Assembly (NCBI RefSeq): GCF_000019725.1
Contig: NC_010510.1
Location: 462,501 to 526,500 of the forward strand
DNA: 64,000 bases
Direction of reading: 5' to 3'
Origin: Methylobacterium radiotolerans JCM 2831
Lineage (GTDB): Bacteria > Pseudomonadota > Alphaproteobacteria > Rhizobiales > Beijerinckiaceae
Made by a program: the position numbers and the translations under genes. Of this stretch, positions 17,992 to 26,606 are shown piece by piece. The notes under the pieces were generated by a model. The model worked only from the letters and a program-made list of their open reading frames with translations, was not told the DNA's origin and did not search any database. How positions within the stretch are numbered: position 1 is the first letter of the stretch; the number at the start of each line of letters is the position of its first letter.

Positions 17992-20825
17992 GCCAGTGCC
18001 TCGCGGATGCGCTCGGGCCGGATAGGGAGTTCGTGGAAGCGGTGGCCGATCGCGTGCGCGACGGCGTTGGCCAGCGCCGGGACGACGGCGATCATCACGA
18101 CCTCGGCGATGCCCTTGGGCGGGTCGGTCTCCGAGAGCGGCGGCAGGATCTCCACCGTCTGGTTCCACGGGGCCACGTCGCGGGCGCGGGGGAGCTCGTA
18201 GCGGTTCCAGTTCCACGTGCCGTCGCCGGGGCCGTCCTCGTAGAGGGGCAGCACCTCCTTGAGGGCGTGGCCGATCCCCATGGCGAGGCCGCCCTGCACC
18301 TGGCCGGAGACCAGCTCGGGCACGATCTGGCGGCCGCACTCGAGGATCGAGTGGTGGGACAGGATCGTCACGTCGCCGCTGGCGGTGTCGACCGCGACCT
18401 CCGCCAGGGTGGCCATCGGCGCGTAGTAGGTCGTGCCGACATTGTTGCGCTGGGTCGGCGGGTAGAAGACCGCCGCCCGGGGCACGAAGTGCCAGCCCGC
18501 ATCCGCCATCAGGGCGCGGCGCTCGGGCGGGGCCCCGGCGCCGTAGCGCACCGACAGGGCGTCGATCGGCAGGCGCGTCCGGCCCGTCCCGGGCAGGTCG
18601 AACTCGGCCTCGGCCCATTGCCAGCGGTTGAAGGTGTGGAGGGTCACGCCGACCGGCAGCCCGAGCCGGTGCGCCTCGGCGGCCACCTCCTCCAGCGACA
18701 GCGGCGGGAGGCCGCCGCCCAGCACTTGCCCGTCCACCAGCCGCAGGTCCTCGCGGGCGACCACGTGGTAGGAGGCCAGCGCCCCGCCGCCGCCGCCCCG
18801 CGCCCAGAGCGCGCGGGCGGCGGGCCAGACGGCGTGGTCGACGAGGAACCGCGCGGCCGTCCGGGTGGCGTGGCCGAGGTAGTAGGCCGAGTTGGTCGCG
18901 CTCATCGGCGAGGTGAAGCGCGGCGTCCAGCGGGGGTTCTGCGCCCGGCGGTCCTCCTCTTCCTGCGGCGTCGTGTAGGGCTGGTCGGAGGTCTCGAGGG
19001 GCATCTCGGGCCAGCGCACCACGCCGAACGCGGTCTCCGAAGGCACCCGGCCGAGGATCTCGGCCACCATGACCGCCTGCGAGGTGGTGACGCCCGGGCC
19101 CATCTCGTGGGCGACGTGGCGCAGGCTCAGGCGGCCCCGCGGGTCGAGCTCCAGCGAGGCGACCGCCGCCTCGGCGCCCGTGCCGTAATCCTTGTGCACC
19201 TGCGCGAAGCCGACGCCGTAGCGGCGGCCTGGATGGGCGGCCTCGTAGGCGGCCTTGCGCGCCGCCCGGTCCCGCCAGAGCGGGTGCGCGGCGGCCTTCG
19301 CCAGGATCTCCGCGTTGCGCAGCGCCCCGGCCGGGACCGCGCCCTGGCTGTTGCGCTGGCCCGAGCGGAGCACGTTGCGCAGGCGCAGCTCGATCGCGTC
19401 GATGTCGAGGAGCGCCGCCGCCTCGTCGACCATCATCTCGGTGGCCGACATGGTCTGGAGCGTGCCGAAGCCCCGGGTCGATCCGGCCTCCACGGCCCGC
19501 GAGGCCAGGGCGATCGCCTGGAAGTCGCTCTTCGGCAGGTAGTAGATCGACTGCGCCGCGGTGGCGCCGACGAAGGAGACCGCGACGGAGTAGTTGGGGC
19601 GCCCGCCGCCGTCGCAGGCGAAGCGCCCGGTCATGGCCCGGAACCGGCCGGTGGCCCGGTCCACCAGCAGGACGGTGTCCATCCGGAAGGCGTGGCGCTT
19701 CAGCCCGTTCTGGAACTGCTCGAACCGGTCGTTGGCGAGGCGCACCGGCCGCCCGCCCGCGTAGAGCGCGGCCACGACGCAGAGGAACGGGAAGATGTGG
19801 TGGTCCTTCGTCCCGTACCCGACCGTGTAGCCGACCTTGAGATCGACCTCCCTGAGCGGGAACCGGGACTTCGAGACCAGCGCGGCGGCGGCCTCGGCCA
19901 CGTCGTAGGGCGACTGCGTCGCCATCATCAGGCGCAGCGTGCCGGTGGCCGGATCGTACCAGACGTTGCCGTTGTCGGCCTCCATGGCCGAGGCGTCCGT
20001 CGACTGCGACCGGTAGGTCCGCCGCATCACCAGGGCGTCCGCGCCGGCGCCGTCGATCTCGGCGGCGATGGCGGCCGCCGCCGCCATACCCCTGGCGAAG
20101 GGGCCGTCGTCGCCGGCCTTCGGCCAGGCGGGCTCGTCGCCGGAGAAGCCGGCGAAGATCGGGGACTGCTCGAACGGCGAGAACCGGTCGGGCGCGTCCG
20201 GCGCGTCGCCCTCGATCCGCACCCAGCGCGAGGCGCCGTAATGGGCCGGCGGCCTGGGACCGGTCTCAGCGCCGTACCGCACGACGTCGTCGGCGAAGCG
20301 CAGAGCGCGCTTGGCCGCGGCGAAGCGCGGGAAGTCGGCGTAGATCAGGATCGCCACCGGCTGCCCGAGCAGGCGCGGCGTCTCGCCCTGCGGCACGAGG
20401 AACCAGTCGCCGAAGAAGTCGGCGTGCGGGACCGAGACCCCGTCCGCCACCAGGTCCTCGTGCCGGACGATCCGGTCCGGCCGCAGGGAGGCCGGGAGCC
20501 GGGAGAGGTCGAGGCCGGTGAAGCGGCGGTCGGCGCGGGTCGCCGCGACGAGGAAAGCGTGGGCTTGGCGGTCGGGCCAGCCGGCGAGGTCGCGGGCCCG
20601 GTAGTCGCGGGAGAAGGTCTTGGCGCCCGTGACCTTGGCGACGGCGTCGAGGCGGTAGCGGGGCCGGCCCGGCGCGGTCCAAGGGGAGCCGGCGGACAGG
20701 CCGGTCTCGGCGAGCTGCGCCCGGGCCGCGGGCGCCAGGAAGGAGACCTTCACGGCGACGCTCGCTGCCGCGCCGGCCTTCAGGAAGTGGCGCCGCGAGA
20801 GCGCCCCGATGGTCTCGGTCGACAT
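17988..20825 (-). CDS. molybdopterin-binding large subunit, probable periplasmic xanthine dehydrogenase
   Basis: A 945-residue Mo subunit of the xanthine dehydrogenase family. A twin-arginine signal is clear (SRRHFLKAG, residues 10-17, then a hydrophobic stretch ending AARAQ), so it acts in the periplasm. The C-terminal KGIAEVVMIAVVPALANAV aligns with the family's G-x-G-E active-site loop and keeps the Glu. Related enzymes include isoquinoline 1-oxidoreductase and nicotinate dehydrogenase. Xanthine or hypoxanthine is the likely substrate here only because the flanking genes are for a xanthine/uracil permease, a urate oxidase and 8-oxoguanine deaminase. No XdhA/XdhB with FAD is present. Confidence 0.85.
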   Translation of the reverse strand: MSTETIGALSRRHFLKAGAAASVAVKVSFLAPAARAQLAETGLSAGSPWTAPGRPRYRLDAVAKVTGAKTFSRDYRARDLAGWPDRQAHAFLVAATRADRRFTGLDLSRLPASLRPDRIVRHEDLVADGVSVPHADFFGDWFLVPQGETPRLLGQPVAILIYADFPRFAAAKRALRFADDVVRYGAETGPRPPAHYGASRWVRIEGDAPDAPDRFSPFEQSPIFAGFSGDEPAWPKAGDDGPFARGMAAAAAIAAEIDGAGADALVMRRTYRSQSTDASAMEADNGNVWYDPATGTLRLMMATQSPYDVAEAAAALVSKSRFPLREVDLKVGYTVGYGTKDHHIFPFLCVVAALYAGGRPVRLANDRFEQFQNGLKRHAFRMDTVLLVDRATGRFRAMTGRFACDGGGRPNYSVAVSFVGATAAQSIYYLPKSDFQAIALASRAVEAGSTRGFGTLQTMSATEMMVDEAAALLDIDAIELRLRNVLRSGQRNSQGAVPAGALRNAEILAKAAAHPLWRDRAARKAAYEAAHPGRRYGVGFAQVHKDYGTGAEAAVASLELDPRGRLSLRHVAHEMGPGVTTSQAVMVAEILGRVPSETAFGVVRWPEMPLETSDQPYTTPQEEEDRRAQNPRWTPRFTSPMSATNSAYYLGHATRTAARFLVDHAVWPAARALWARGGGGGALASYHVVAREDLRLVDGQVLGGGLPPLSLEEVAAEAHRLGLPVGVTLHTFNRWQWAEAEFDLPGTGRTRLPIDALSVRYGAGAPPERRALMADAGWHFVPRAAVFYPPTQRNNVGTTYYAPMATLAEVAVDTASGDVTILSHHSILECGRQIVPELVSGQVQGGLAMGIGHALKEVLPLYEDGPGDGTWNWNRYELPRARDVAPWNQTVEILPPLSETDPPKGIAEVVMIAVVPALANAVAHAIGHRFHELPIRPERIREALA

Positions 20826-20837
20826 GACGTCTCCCCT

Positions 20838-22229
20838 TCAGGCCCGGTCCAGGACGGCCGCGTGCGCGAAGTCGGGCTCCGCGTCGGCGGCGCGGTGCTC
20901 GGCCCCGGCACCGAGACGGTCCGAGTTCAGCAGCAGGTTCAGGACGATCGCGCCGATGGCGCCGAGGGTGATCCCGCTGTGCAGGATCGGCCCGGCCCAG
21001 TCCGGCGCCGTGGCGGCGAAGAGCTTCGGCGCCGCCATCGGGATGAGGCTCAGGCCGATGCTGACCGCGACGACGATCTGGTTGCGGCGGTCCCCGAGAT
21101 CGGCGCCGCTCACGATCTTGAGCCCCGCCGCCGCGACCATGCCGAAGATGACGATGCCGGCGCCGCCGAGCACGGCCGGCGGGATCGACGCCACCGCGAA
21201 GGCGACCTTGGGCAGGAGGCTGACGCCCAGGATGATGAAGCCCGCCGCGACCGTGACGTAGCGGCTGCGCACCCGCGTCATGTTCACGAGGCCGACGTTC
21301 TGCGAGAACGAGGTGTGCGGGAAGGTGTTGAGGCAGCCCGCGATCAGCGTCGAGAGCGAGTCCGCCATCAGGCCGCGGGTCAGGGTCCGCTTGTCCACCG
21401 GGCGCCCGACGATGTCGCCCACCGCCAGGAACATGCCGGTCGACTCGACCAGCGTGACCATCATGACGATGCACATCGCCGCCACGGCCGTCAGGTGGAA
21501 GGTCGGCCAGCCGAAGTGGAACGGCGTGACGAGGGCGATGAGCGGGCGCTCGGCCAGCCCGTCGAGGCGGAACAGGCCGAGCGGCCAGGCGAGGCACAGG
21601 CCCGCGACGAGGCCGATCAGCACGGCGACGTTGGCGACGAAGCCGGTGGCGAAGCGGCTGACCACCAAGATCACCGCCAGGACGAAGGCGGCGACGCCGA
21701 GATGGACCGGGGCGCCGAAATCGGCGGCCCCGAAGCCGCCGCCCGCCCAGTTGATCCCGACCGGCAGCAGCGTGACGCCGATGATCAGGATGACCGTGCC
21801 GGTGACCAGCGGCGGGAAGAAGCTCGCCAGCTTGGAGAAGAACGGCCGGAGCAGCAGCCCGAACACCCCCGCCCCGATGGTCGCGCCGAAGATGCCCGGC
21901 AGGCCGATGGTCGGGTCCTGCGCCATCGCCACCATCGGGCCGACCGCCGCGAAGCTGACGCCCATGATGACCGGCAGGCGGATGCCGAAGATGCCCAGGC
22001 CGAGGGACTGGATCAGGATCGCGATGCCCGTCACCAGCAGGTCGCAGTTGATCAGGTAGGCGACCGTCTCGGTCGGCAGGTTCATCGCCGCGCCGAGGAT
22101 GAGCGGCGGCGCCACCGCCCCCGCGCTCATCACGAGCACGTGCTGCATGCCGTAGGCGAGGAGCTTGGGAAGCGGCGGGATCGCGTCGACCGCGTCCACC
22201 TCGCGCGTTGTCCTGTCGTGAGACGTCAT
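20838..22229 (-). CDS. NCS2 family xanthine/uracil-type permease
   Basis: A 463-residue nucleobase:cation symporter-2 with 12-14 membrane segments. The NAT signature is present as QNVGLVNMTR, and the helix-1 motif HVLVMSAGAVAPPLILG is also seen. Family members import xanthine, urate or uracil with protons. CGGAGG lies 9 nt before the ATG at 22229. It is just upstream of the Mo dehydrogenase on the same strand (12 nt gap), so they form one operon of four genes. Substrate choice between xanthine and urate cannot be made from sequence. Confidence 0.9.
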   Translation of the reverse strand: MTSHDRTTREVDAVDAIPPLPKLLAYGMQHVLVMSAGAVAPPLILGAAMNLPTETVAYLINCDLLVTGIAILIQSLGLGIFGIRLPVIMGVSFAAVGPMVAMAQDPTIGLPGIFGATIGAGVFGLLLRPFFSKLASFFPPLVTGTVILIIGVTLLPVGINWAGGGFGAADFGAPVHLGVAAFVLAVILVVSRFATGFVANVAVLIGLVAGLCLAWPLGLFRLDGLAERPLIALVTPFHFGWPTFHLTAVAAMCIVMMVTLVESTGMFLAVGDIVGRPVDKRTLTRGLMADSLSTLIAGCLNTFPHTSFSQNVGLVNMTRVRSRYVTVAAGFIILGVSLLPKVAFAVASIPPAVLGGAGIVIFGMVAAAGLKIVSGADLGDRRNQIVVAVSIGLSLIPMAAPKLFAATAPDWAGPILHSGITLGAIGAIVLNLLLNSDRLGAGAEHRAADAEPDFAHAAVLDRA

Positions 22230-22669
22230 GGGCGTGTCCTCCGCCAGCCGGGACCTGTCGAGGCGTCGTCCCGCGATGGTGTCGTCAGGGACCCGGCAGC
22301 GGTGGCTGGACCTCTTCCGGGTCCGGGCCGCCAGGAGCGGGTGTGGGGCCAGTCGCAGGGCGGGCCGTGGCGGCACGCCCGGGGGCGGGGGAGCGGGCTC
22401 TCGGCGGCCGCTCCGGGGTCATGCGCTGCCGACTTGGCTGGCTCTCAAACCTTGCATGGCTGGCCGCGAATGCCATGCCGGGATTTCGGAAGCAGTTTGC
22501 GAAAAATCGCCAAGGTGGCCGGTGGCTGCTGCCGTATGCTGCGGCCCGCTGACGGCCCCGAGACGGTGCGCCCGGCACGGCGTTCCTGCCGCCAGAGGGC
22601 GGCATCTGGCCGTGGGGAGGCGGCGCGGCCCATCCGGCGCGGCCTCCAGGGTGCACCCGGAGAGACGCG
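22230..22669. promoter_or_regulatory. 440-nt divergent promoter region with two inverted repeats
   Basis: The gap lies between the permease operon (minus) and 8-oxoguanine deaminase (plus). No gene is supported. Two operator-like features lie in its less GC-rich core: a 7-bp inverted repeat GCATGGC (22454-22460) with its complement at 22472-22478, and TTTGCGAAAAATCGCCAA at about 22495-22512, nearly symmetric around an A-run. A purine-responsive regulator or a xanthine riboswitch could act here, but I could not identify a riboswitch fold. Confidence 0.4.
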
Positions 22670-24028
22670 ATGACCTCCCTGCTGCTGACGAACGCCGATA
22701 TCCTGGTGACGATGGATGCGCAGCGCCGGGAGATCCCCGGCGGCGCGGTCTACGTGGAGGACAACCGCATCGTCGCCGTCGGCCCCGCCGCCGAGGTGCC
22801 GCAGCGGGCCGATACCGTCCTCGACATGCGCGGCCACGCGGTGCTGCCGGGCCTCGTGAACACCCACCACCACATGTACCAGACGCTCACCCGCGCGGTG
22901 CCGGCCGCGCAGGACGCCGAGCTGTTCGGCTGGCTGAAGGCGCTCTACCCGATCTGGGCCCGGCTCACGCCGGAGATGGTCCGCGTCTCGACGCAGACCG
23001 CGATGGCGGAGCTGATCCTCTCGGGCTGCACCACGTCGAGCGACCACCTCTACATCTACCCGAACGGCTGCCGGCTCGACGATTCCATCGAGGGCGCCGA
23101 GGAGATCGGCATGCGCTTCCACGCCGCCCGCGGCGCGATGAGCGTCGGGGAGAGCGCGGGCGGTCTGCCGCCGGACTCGGTGGTCGAGGACGAGGCGGCG
23201 ATCCTCGCCGACACGCGCCGTCTGATCGAGCGCTGGCACGATCCGGAGCGCTTCGCCATGCGCCGGATCGTGGTGGCGCCCTGCTCACCGTTCTCGGTGA
23301 GCCGCGGCCTGATGCGCGACGCGGCCGAACTGGCCCGGCACTACGGCGTCTCGCTCCACACCCACCTCGCTGAGAACGACGACGACGTCCGCTACAGCCT
23401 GGAAAAATTCGGAATGACGCCGGCGGCGTACGCCGCCGACCTGGGCTGGACGGGCCCCGACGTGTGGCACGCCCACTGCGTCAAGCTCGACCGCGCCGGC
23501 ATCGCGCTGTTCGGCCGGACCGGGACCGGGGTGGCGCACTGCCCGTGCTCCAACATGCGCCTGGCCTCGGGCATCGCGCCCATCCGGCAGATGCGGTGCG
23601 AGGGCGTTCCGGTCGGGCTCGGCGTCGACGGCTCGGCCTCCAACGACGGGTCGCACATGCTGGGCGAGGCGCGGCAGGCCATGCTGCTCGCCCGCGTCGG
23701 CTCCGGACCGGCGGCCATGACGGCCCGCGAGGCGCTGGAGATCGCGACGCTCGGCGGCGCGAAGGTGCTGAACCGGGACGATATCGGCGCGCTGGCCCCC
23801 GGCATGGCGGCCGACATCGTCGCCTTCGACCTGCGGGGTCTCGGCATGGCGGGGGCGCTGCACGACCCCGTCGCCGCCCTCACCTTCTGCGCGCCGCAGA
23901 CGGTAGCCTGGAGCGTCATCAACGGGAAGATCGTGGTCCGCGAGGGCCGCCTGACCACCCTCGACACGAAGGCGCTGGCCGCCCGCCACAACGCCCTCGC
24001 GGCGGCCCTGGTGCGAGACGAGGCGTAG
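22670..24028 (+). CDS. 8-oxoguanine deaminase (amidohydrolase)
   Basis: A 452-residue amidohydrolase of the guanine/8-oxoguanine deaminase group. Metal and substrate motifs are NTHHHMYQTLTRAVPAAQDAELFGWL, THLAEND, HAHCVKLD and GVDGSASND. The AVPAAQD...GWL context is characteristic of 8-oxoguanine deaminases, which make urate directly from 8-oxoguanine. Atrazine-type AtzB-like members are close relatives. It is cytosolic and divergent from the permease operon. It offers a second entry to urate next to xanthine oxidation. Confidence 0.87.
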   Translation: MTSLLLTNADILVTMDAQRREIPGGAVYVEDNRIVAVGPAAEVPQRADTVLDMRGHAVLPGLVNTHHHMYQTLTRAVPAAQDAELFGWLKALYPIWARLTPEMVRVSTQTAMAELILSGCTTSSDHLYIYPNGCRLDDSIEGAEEIGMRFHAARGAMSVGESAGGLPPDSVVEDEAAILADTRRLIERWHDPERFAMRRIVVAPCSPFSVSRGLMRDAAELARHYGVSLHTHLAENDDDVRYSLEKFGMTPAAYAADLGWTGPDVWHAHCVKLDRAGIALFGRTGTGVAHCPCSNMRLASGIAPIRQMRCEGVPVGLGVDGSASNDGSHMLGEARQAMLLARVGSGPAAMTAREALEIATLGGAKVLNRDDIGALAPGMAADIVAFDLRGLGMAGALHDPVAALTFCAPQTVAWSVINGKIVVREGRLTTLDTKALAARHNALAAALVRDEA

Positions 24029-24107
24029 GCCGACCCATCCTCCCCGGCCGAGGGCTCGTGGATTCGGACATCGGGGTCGGCGGCGCACCTTCAGGATCGG
24101 GCGCGCG

Positions 24108-24238
24108 TCCCCTCTCCCGTGCGGGAGAGGGACAGGGTGAGGGATCAGGTCTGTCCGGACGAGGCGCGTCGATCTCGGGCTCGATCCTGGGACTTCTCAG
24201 CCCTCACCCCAACCCTCTCCCGCACGGGAGAGGGGACT
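24108..24238. repeat. inverted pair of hairpin-type interspersed repeats
   Basis: Two copies of a C/T-rich hairpin element face each other. Copy 1 has arms CCCTCTCCCG-type at 24110-24119 and 24122-24131 with a TG loop. Copy 2 has 10-bp arms at 24213-24222 and 24225-24234 with a CA loop. Each is followed on its outer or inner side by a GGTGAGGG-like tail, in opposite orientation, so the pair makes a larger inverted repeat with about 55 nt between. This is a style of intergenic palindrome common in Rhizobiales genomes. It lies between convergent genes (deaminase and bhcD) and could act as a terminator. Confidence 0.75.
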
Positions 24239-24298
24239 CGTCGCGCTCTTCATCGGCGTCAGCGTTCTCTCACCCGTGGGCGGCGCCCGCCGAGCTGG

Positions 24299-25264
24299 TC
24301 AGAAATCCACCTCCGTCGCCAGCCCCTTGGCCACCGCGCGGTCGACGGCCACCGCGGCGACCGCGAGGTCCTGCAGTCCGACCCCGGTTCCGTCGAAGAC
24401 CGTGATCTCGGCGTCCGACACGCGGCCCGGATGATCGCCGTTGATCACCGCGCCGATCTCCACGATGGAATCCGCGGCGAGGAGCCCCCGCGCGACGGCG
24501 TGCTGCGCCTCGCCGAGGCTGACCGACTGCGCGACCTCGTCGGTGAACACCGTCGCGGCGGCGAGCAGTTCGGCCTCCACCTCCTGCTTGCCGCGCGTGT
24601 CCGTCCCCATGCAGGCGACGTGCGTGCCCGGCCGGACCTGCGCGGCCTTCAGGATCGGCGCGAAGGAGGACGTGATCGTCACGACGACGTCGGCCTCGGC
24701 GCCGAGGCGGTCGAGGTCCACCACCTCGAACGGCACGCCGCGCTCCCGCGCCACCGCCTCCATCCGGCCGAACATGCCGGGATGCAGGTTCCACGCGAGG
24801 ACCCGCTCGAACGGCCGCTGCGCCAGCGCCGCGCGCAGCTGGAACGCCGACTGGTGGCCCGCGCCGATCATGCCGAGCACGCGCGCGCCCTCGCGAGCGA
24901 GGTGCCGGATGGAGATGGCGCAGGCCGCGGCGGTGCGGAGCGCCGTGAGGAGGTTGCCCCCCACCACGGCCCGGCAGCGCCCGGTATCGGCGTCGAACAG
25001 GAACACCGTCGACTGGTGGTTGGTCAGGCCCTTCGCGGCGTTGCCGGGCCAGAAGCCGCCGGCCTTGAGCCCGAGCGCGAGGCTGTCCCGGTCGAAGCCG
25101 GACTTGAAGCCGTAGAGCGCGTCGGCGTGGCCGATGGCTTCCCGGACGACCGGGAAGTTCCCGGCCCGCCGCCGCGCCATGGAGGCGAAGACCTGCTCGA
25201 CGGCGCCGAAGCACTCCGCCTCGGTCAGCAGCCCGTCGATCGCGTGCTCGGGAACGATGATCAT
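24299..25264 (-). CDS. bhcD: iminosuccinate reductase (ornithine cyclodeaminase family)
   Basis: A 321-residue member of the ornithine cyclodeaminase/mu-crystallin family. The Rossmann motif GMIGAGHQSAFQL, the NAD-binding VVVTITSS and the family Lys in LYGFKSGFD are visible. In the beta-hydroxyaspartate cycle BhcD reduces iminosuccinate to L-aspartate, closing the cycle. Alone, this family would be ambiguous; its place after bhcA, bhcB and bhcC makes the call. A 150-nt gap with an interspersed repeat separates it from bhcC. Confidence 0.9.
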   Translation of the reverse strand: MIIVPEHAIDGLLTEAECFGAVEQVFASMARRRAGNFPVVREAIGHADALYGFKSGFDRDSLALGLKAGGFWPGNAAKGLTNHQSTVFLFDADTGRCRAVVGGNLLTALRTAAACAISIRHLAREGARVLGMIGAGHQSAFQLRAALAQRPFERVLAWNLHPGMFGRMEAVARERGVPFEVVDLDRLGAEADVVVTITSSFAPILKAAQVRPGTHVACMGTDTRGKQEVEAELLAAATVFTDEVAQSVSLGEAQHAVARGLLAADSIVEIGAVINGDHPGRVSDAEITVFDGTGVGLQDLAVAAVAVDRAVAKGLATEVDF

Positions 25265-25299
25265 CGCGGATGTCTCCTCGGTTCGTGAGCCGTCGTATC

Positions 25300-25405
25300 G
25301 CCTCCGTCATCGCGGGCGGAGCCAGGCGCCCCAGGGCAGCGGGCCCTTTCCAGGCGCGGCGCGTCCCCGGATCGCCGCGCTGCGCCCGCAGCGACGGAGT
25401 GTGTG
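25300..25405. repeat. degenerate interspersed palindromic repeat between bhcC and bhcD
   Basis: Read on the minus strand, this stretch starts near CCGTCGCTGCGGGCGCAGCG, then GGCGATCCGGGGACGC, and ends with GGCTCCGCCCGCGATGACGG. The ends are imperfectly inverted. The layout, (CGTC..GCG-rich)(GATCC-GG..)..(..CCGCGATGAC), matches a well-known class of alphaproteobacterial intergenic repeats that often reads in translation as LRAQRGDPG...APPAMTE. It sits inside the bhc operon and could affect bhcD expression. Confidence 0.65.
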
Positions 25406-25414
25406 CAGCGCGAG

Positions 25415-26593
25415 TCAGTAGGCCTTGCCGCGGGCCGAGACCGGCCAGAGCGTCTCGACCCGGCCGTTGCGCACGCCGACGTACCAGTCGTGGACGTTGC
25501 AGGTCGGATCGCAGTGGCCGGGGACGAGGCGCAGACGGTCGTTGACCTTCAGCCTGCCTTCGGGATCCTCGATCACCCCGTGCTCGTCCGAGCACTTGAT
25601 GTACGTCACGTCGTCGCGGCCGAAGACGAAGGGCAGGCCGGAATCGACCGACTGGACCTTCAGGCCCGCGTCGCAGATCGCCTTGTCGGCCTTGGCGTGG
25701 CTCATCACGCTGGTGAGGATGAACAGGGCGTTCTGCCACTCGCCCGCGTCGATGCGGTTGCCGTCCCGGTCGCGGATGCGCCCGTAATCGGCGTCCATGA
25801 ACGCGTAGCTGCCGCATTGCAGCTCGTTGTAGACGCCGGATCCGGCCTCGAAATAGTAGCTGCCGGTGCCGCCGCCGCTGACGAGTTCCGGCTCGAGTCC
25901 CACCCGGTTCAGCGCCGCGACGGCGTCGCGCACCTGGGCGATGGCCGCGTCGAGCTTGGCGCGCCGTTCCTCGTAGCCGTCGATGTGCTGCATGGCGCCC
26001 TGGTAGGCCTGGAGCCCCGCGAAGCGCAGGTTCGGCGCGGCTTGGACGGCCTGGGCGATCGCCACCACCTCGGGCGTCGTCCGCACGCCGCAGCGGCCGG
26101 CGCCGCAATCGATCTCGACGAAGCAGTCGAGCTGCGTGCCGTGCCTCTGCGCCGCCGCCGAGAGTTCGGCGACGTTCGCCACGTCGTCGAGGCAGACGAT
26201 GATGCGGGCGCCGTGGCGCGGCAGCCGCGCCAGCCGATCGATCTTGCCCGGGTCGCGCACCTGGTTCGAGACGAGGATGTCGGTGATGCCCGCGCGGGCG
26301 AAGACCTCCGCCTCCGAGACCTTCTGGCAGCAGACGCCGCAGGCGCCGCCGAGGCTCTGCTGGAGCTTCAGGATGTCCACGGACTTGTGCATCTTGCCGT
26401 GGGCGCGGTGGCGCATCCCGTGCGCCCTGGCGTAGTCGCCCATCTTGCGGATGTTGCCTTCCAGCGCGTCGAGATCGAGGATCAGGCAGGGCGTCTGGAT
26501 CTCGTCCTCGCGCATGCCGGGCAGCGCCGGGACGTCGAAGCCGACTTCGAGATCGGCCGTCCGGGCGTTCATGAGCCGGGCGTTCAGCTGCAT
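25415..26593 (-). CDS. bhcC: beta-hydroxyaspartate aldolase (DSD1/alanine racemase-fold)
   Basis: A 392-residue PLP enzyme of the D-threonine aldolase/DSD1 group. The PLP lysine lies in RAHGKMHKSVDI near the N-terminus, and the C-terminal metal-binding His/Cys pair is in PGHCDPTCN. BhcC condenses glyoxylate and glycine to (2R,3S)-beta-hydroxyaspartate. The length is that of known BhcC. It starts 13 nt after the bhcB stop. Confidence 0.93.
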   Translation of the reverse strand: MQLNARLMNARTADLEVGFDVPALPGMREDEIQTPCLILDLDALEGNIRKMGDYARAHGMRHRAHGKMHKSVDILKLQQSLGGACGVCCQKVSEAEVFARAGITDILVSNQVRDPGKIDRLARLPRHGARIIVCLDDVANVAELSAAAQRHGTQLDCFVEIDCGAGRCGVRTTPEVVAIAQAVQAAPNLRFAGLQAYQGAMQHIDGYEERRAKLDAAIAQVRDAVAALNRVGLEPELVSGGGTGSYYFEAGSGVYNELQCGSYAFMDADYGRIRDRDGNRIDAGEWQNALFILTSVMSHAKADKAICDAGLKVQSVDSGLPFVFGRDDVTYIKCSDEHGVIEDPEGRLKVNDRLRLVPGHCDPTCNVHDWYVGVRNGRVETLWPVSARGKAY

Positions 26594-26606
26594 TGTAAGC
26601 CTCCCA

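Noticed and set aside
22230..22669. Xanthine (NMT1-type) riboswitch upstream of the permease
   Set aside because: I could not find the conserved core by eye. A covariance model search would be needed.
18033..22673. Very long plus-strand open frame (over 1500 codons) across the Mo dehydrogenase and permease
   Set aside because: It is antisense to four well-recognised genes, is rich in Arg, His and Gly, and has no family motif. High GC keeps stop codons rare.
24108..24238. Repeated hairpins considered as insertion sequence ends
   Set aside because: No transposase frame lies between them and the interval is only about 55 nt.
24299..25264. Ornithine cyclodeaminase or alanine dehydrogenase as the product
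   Set aside because: The family allows it, but the complete bhcABC neighbourhood and divergent bhcR make iminosuccinate reductase far more likely.
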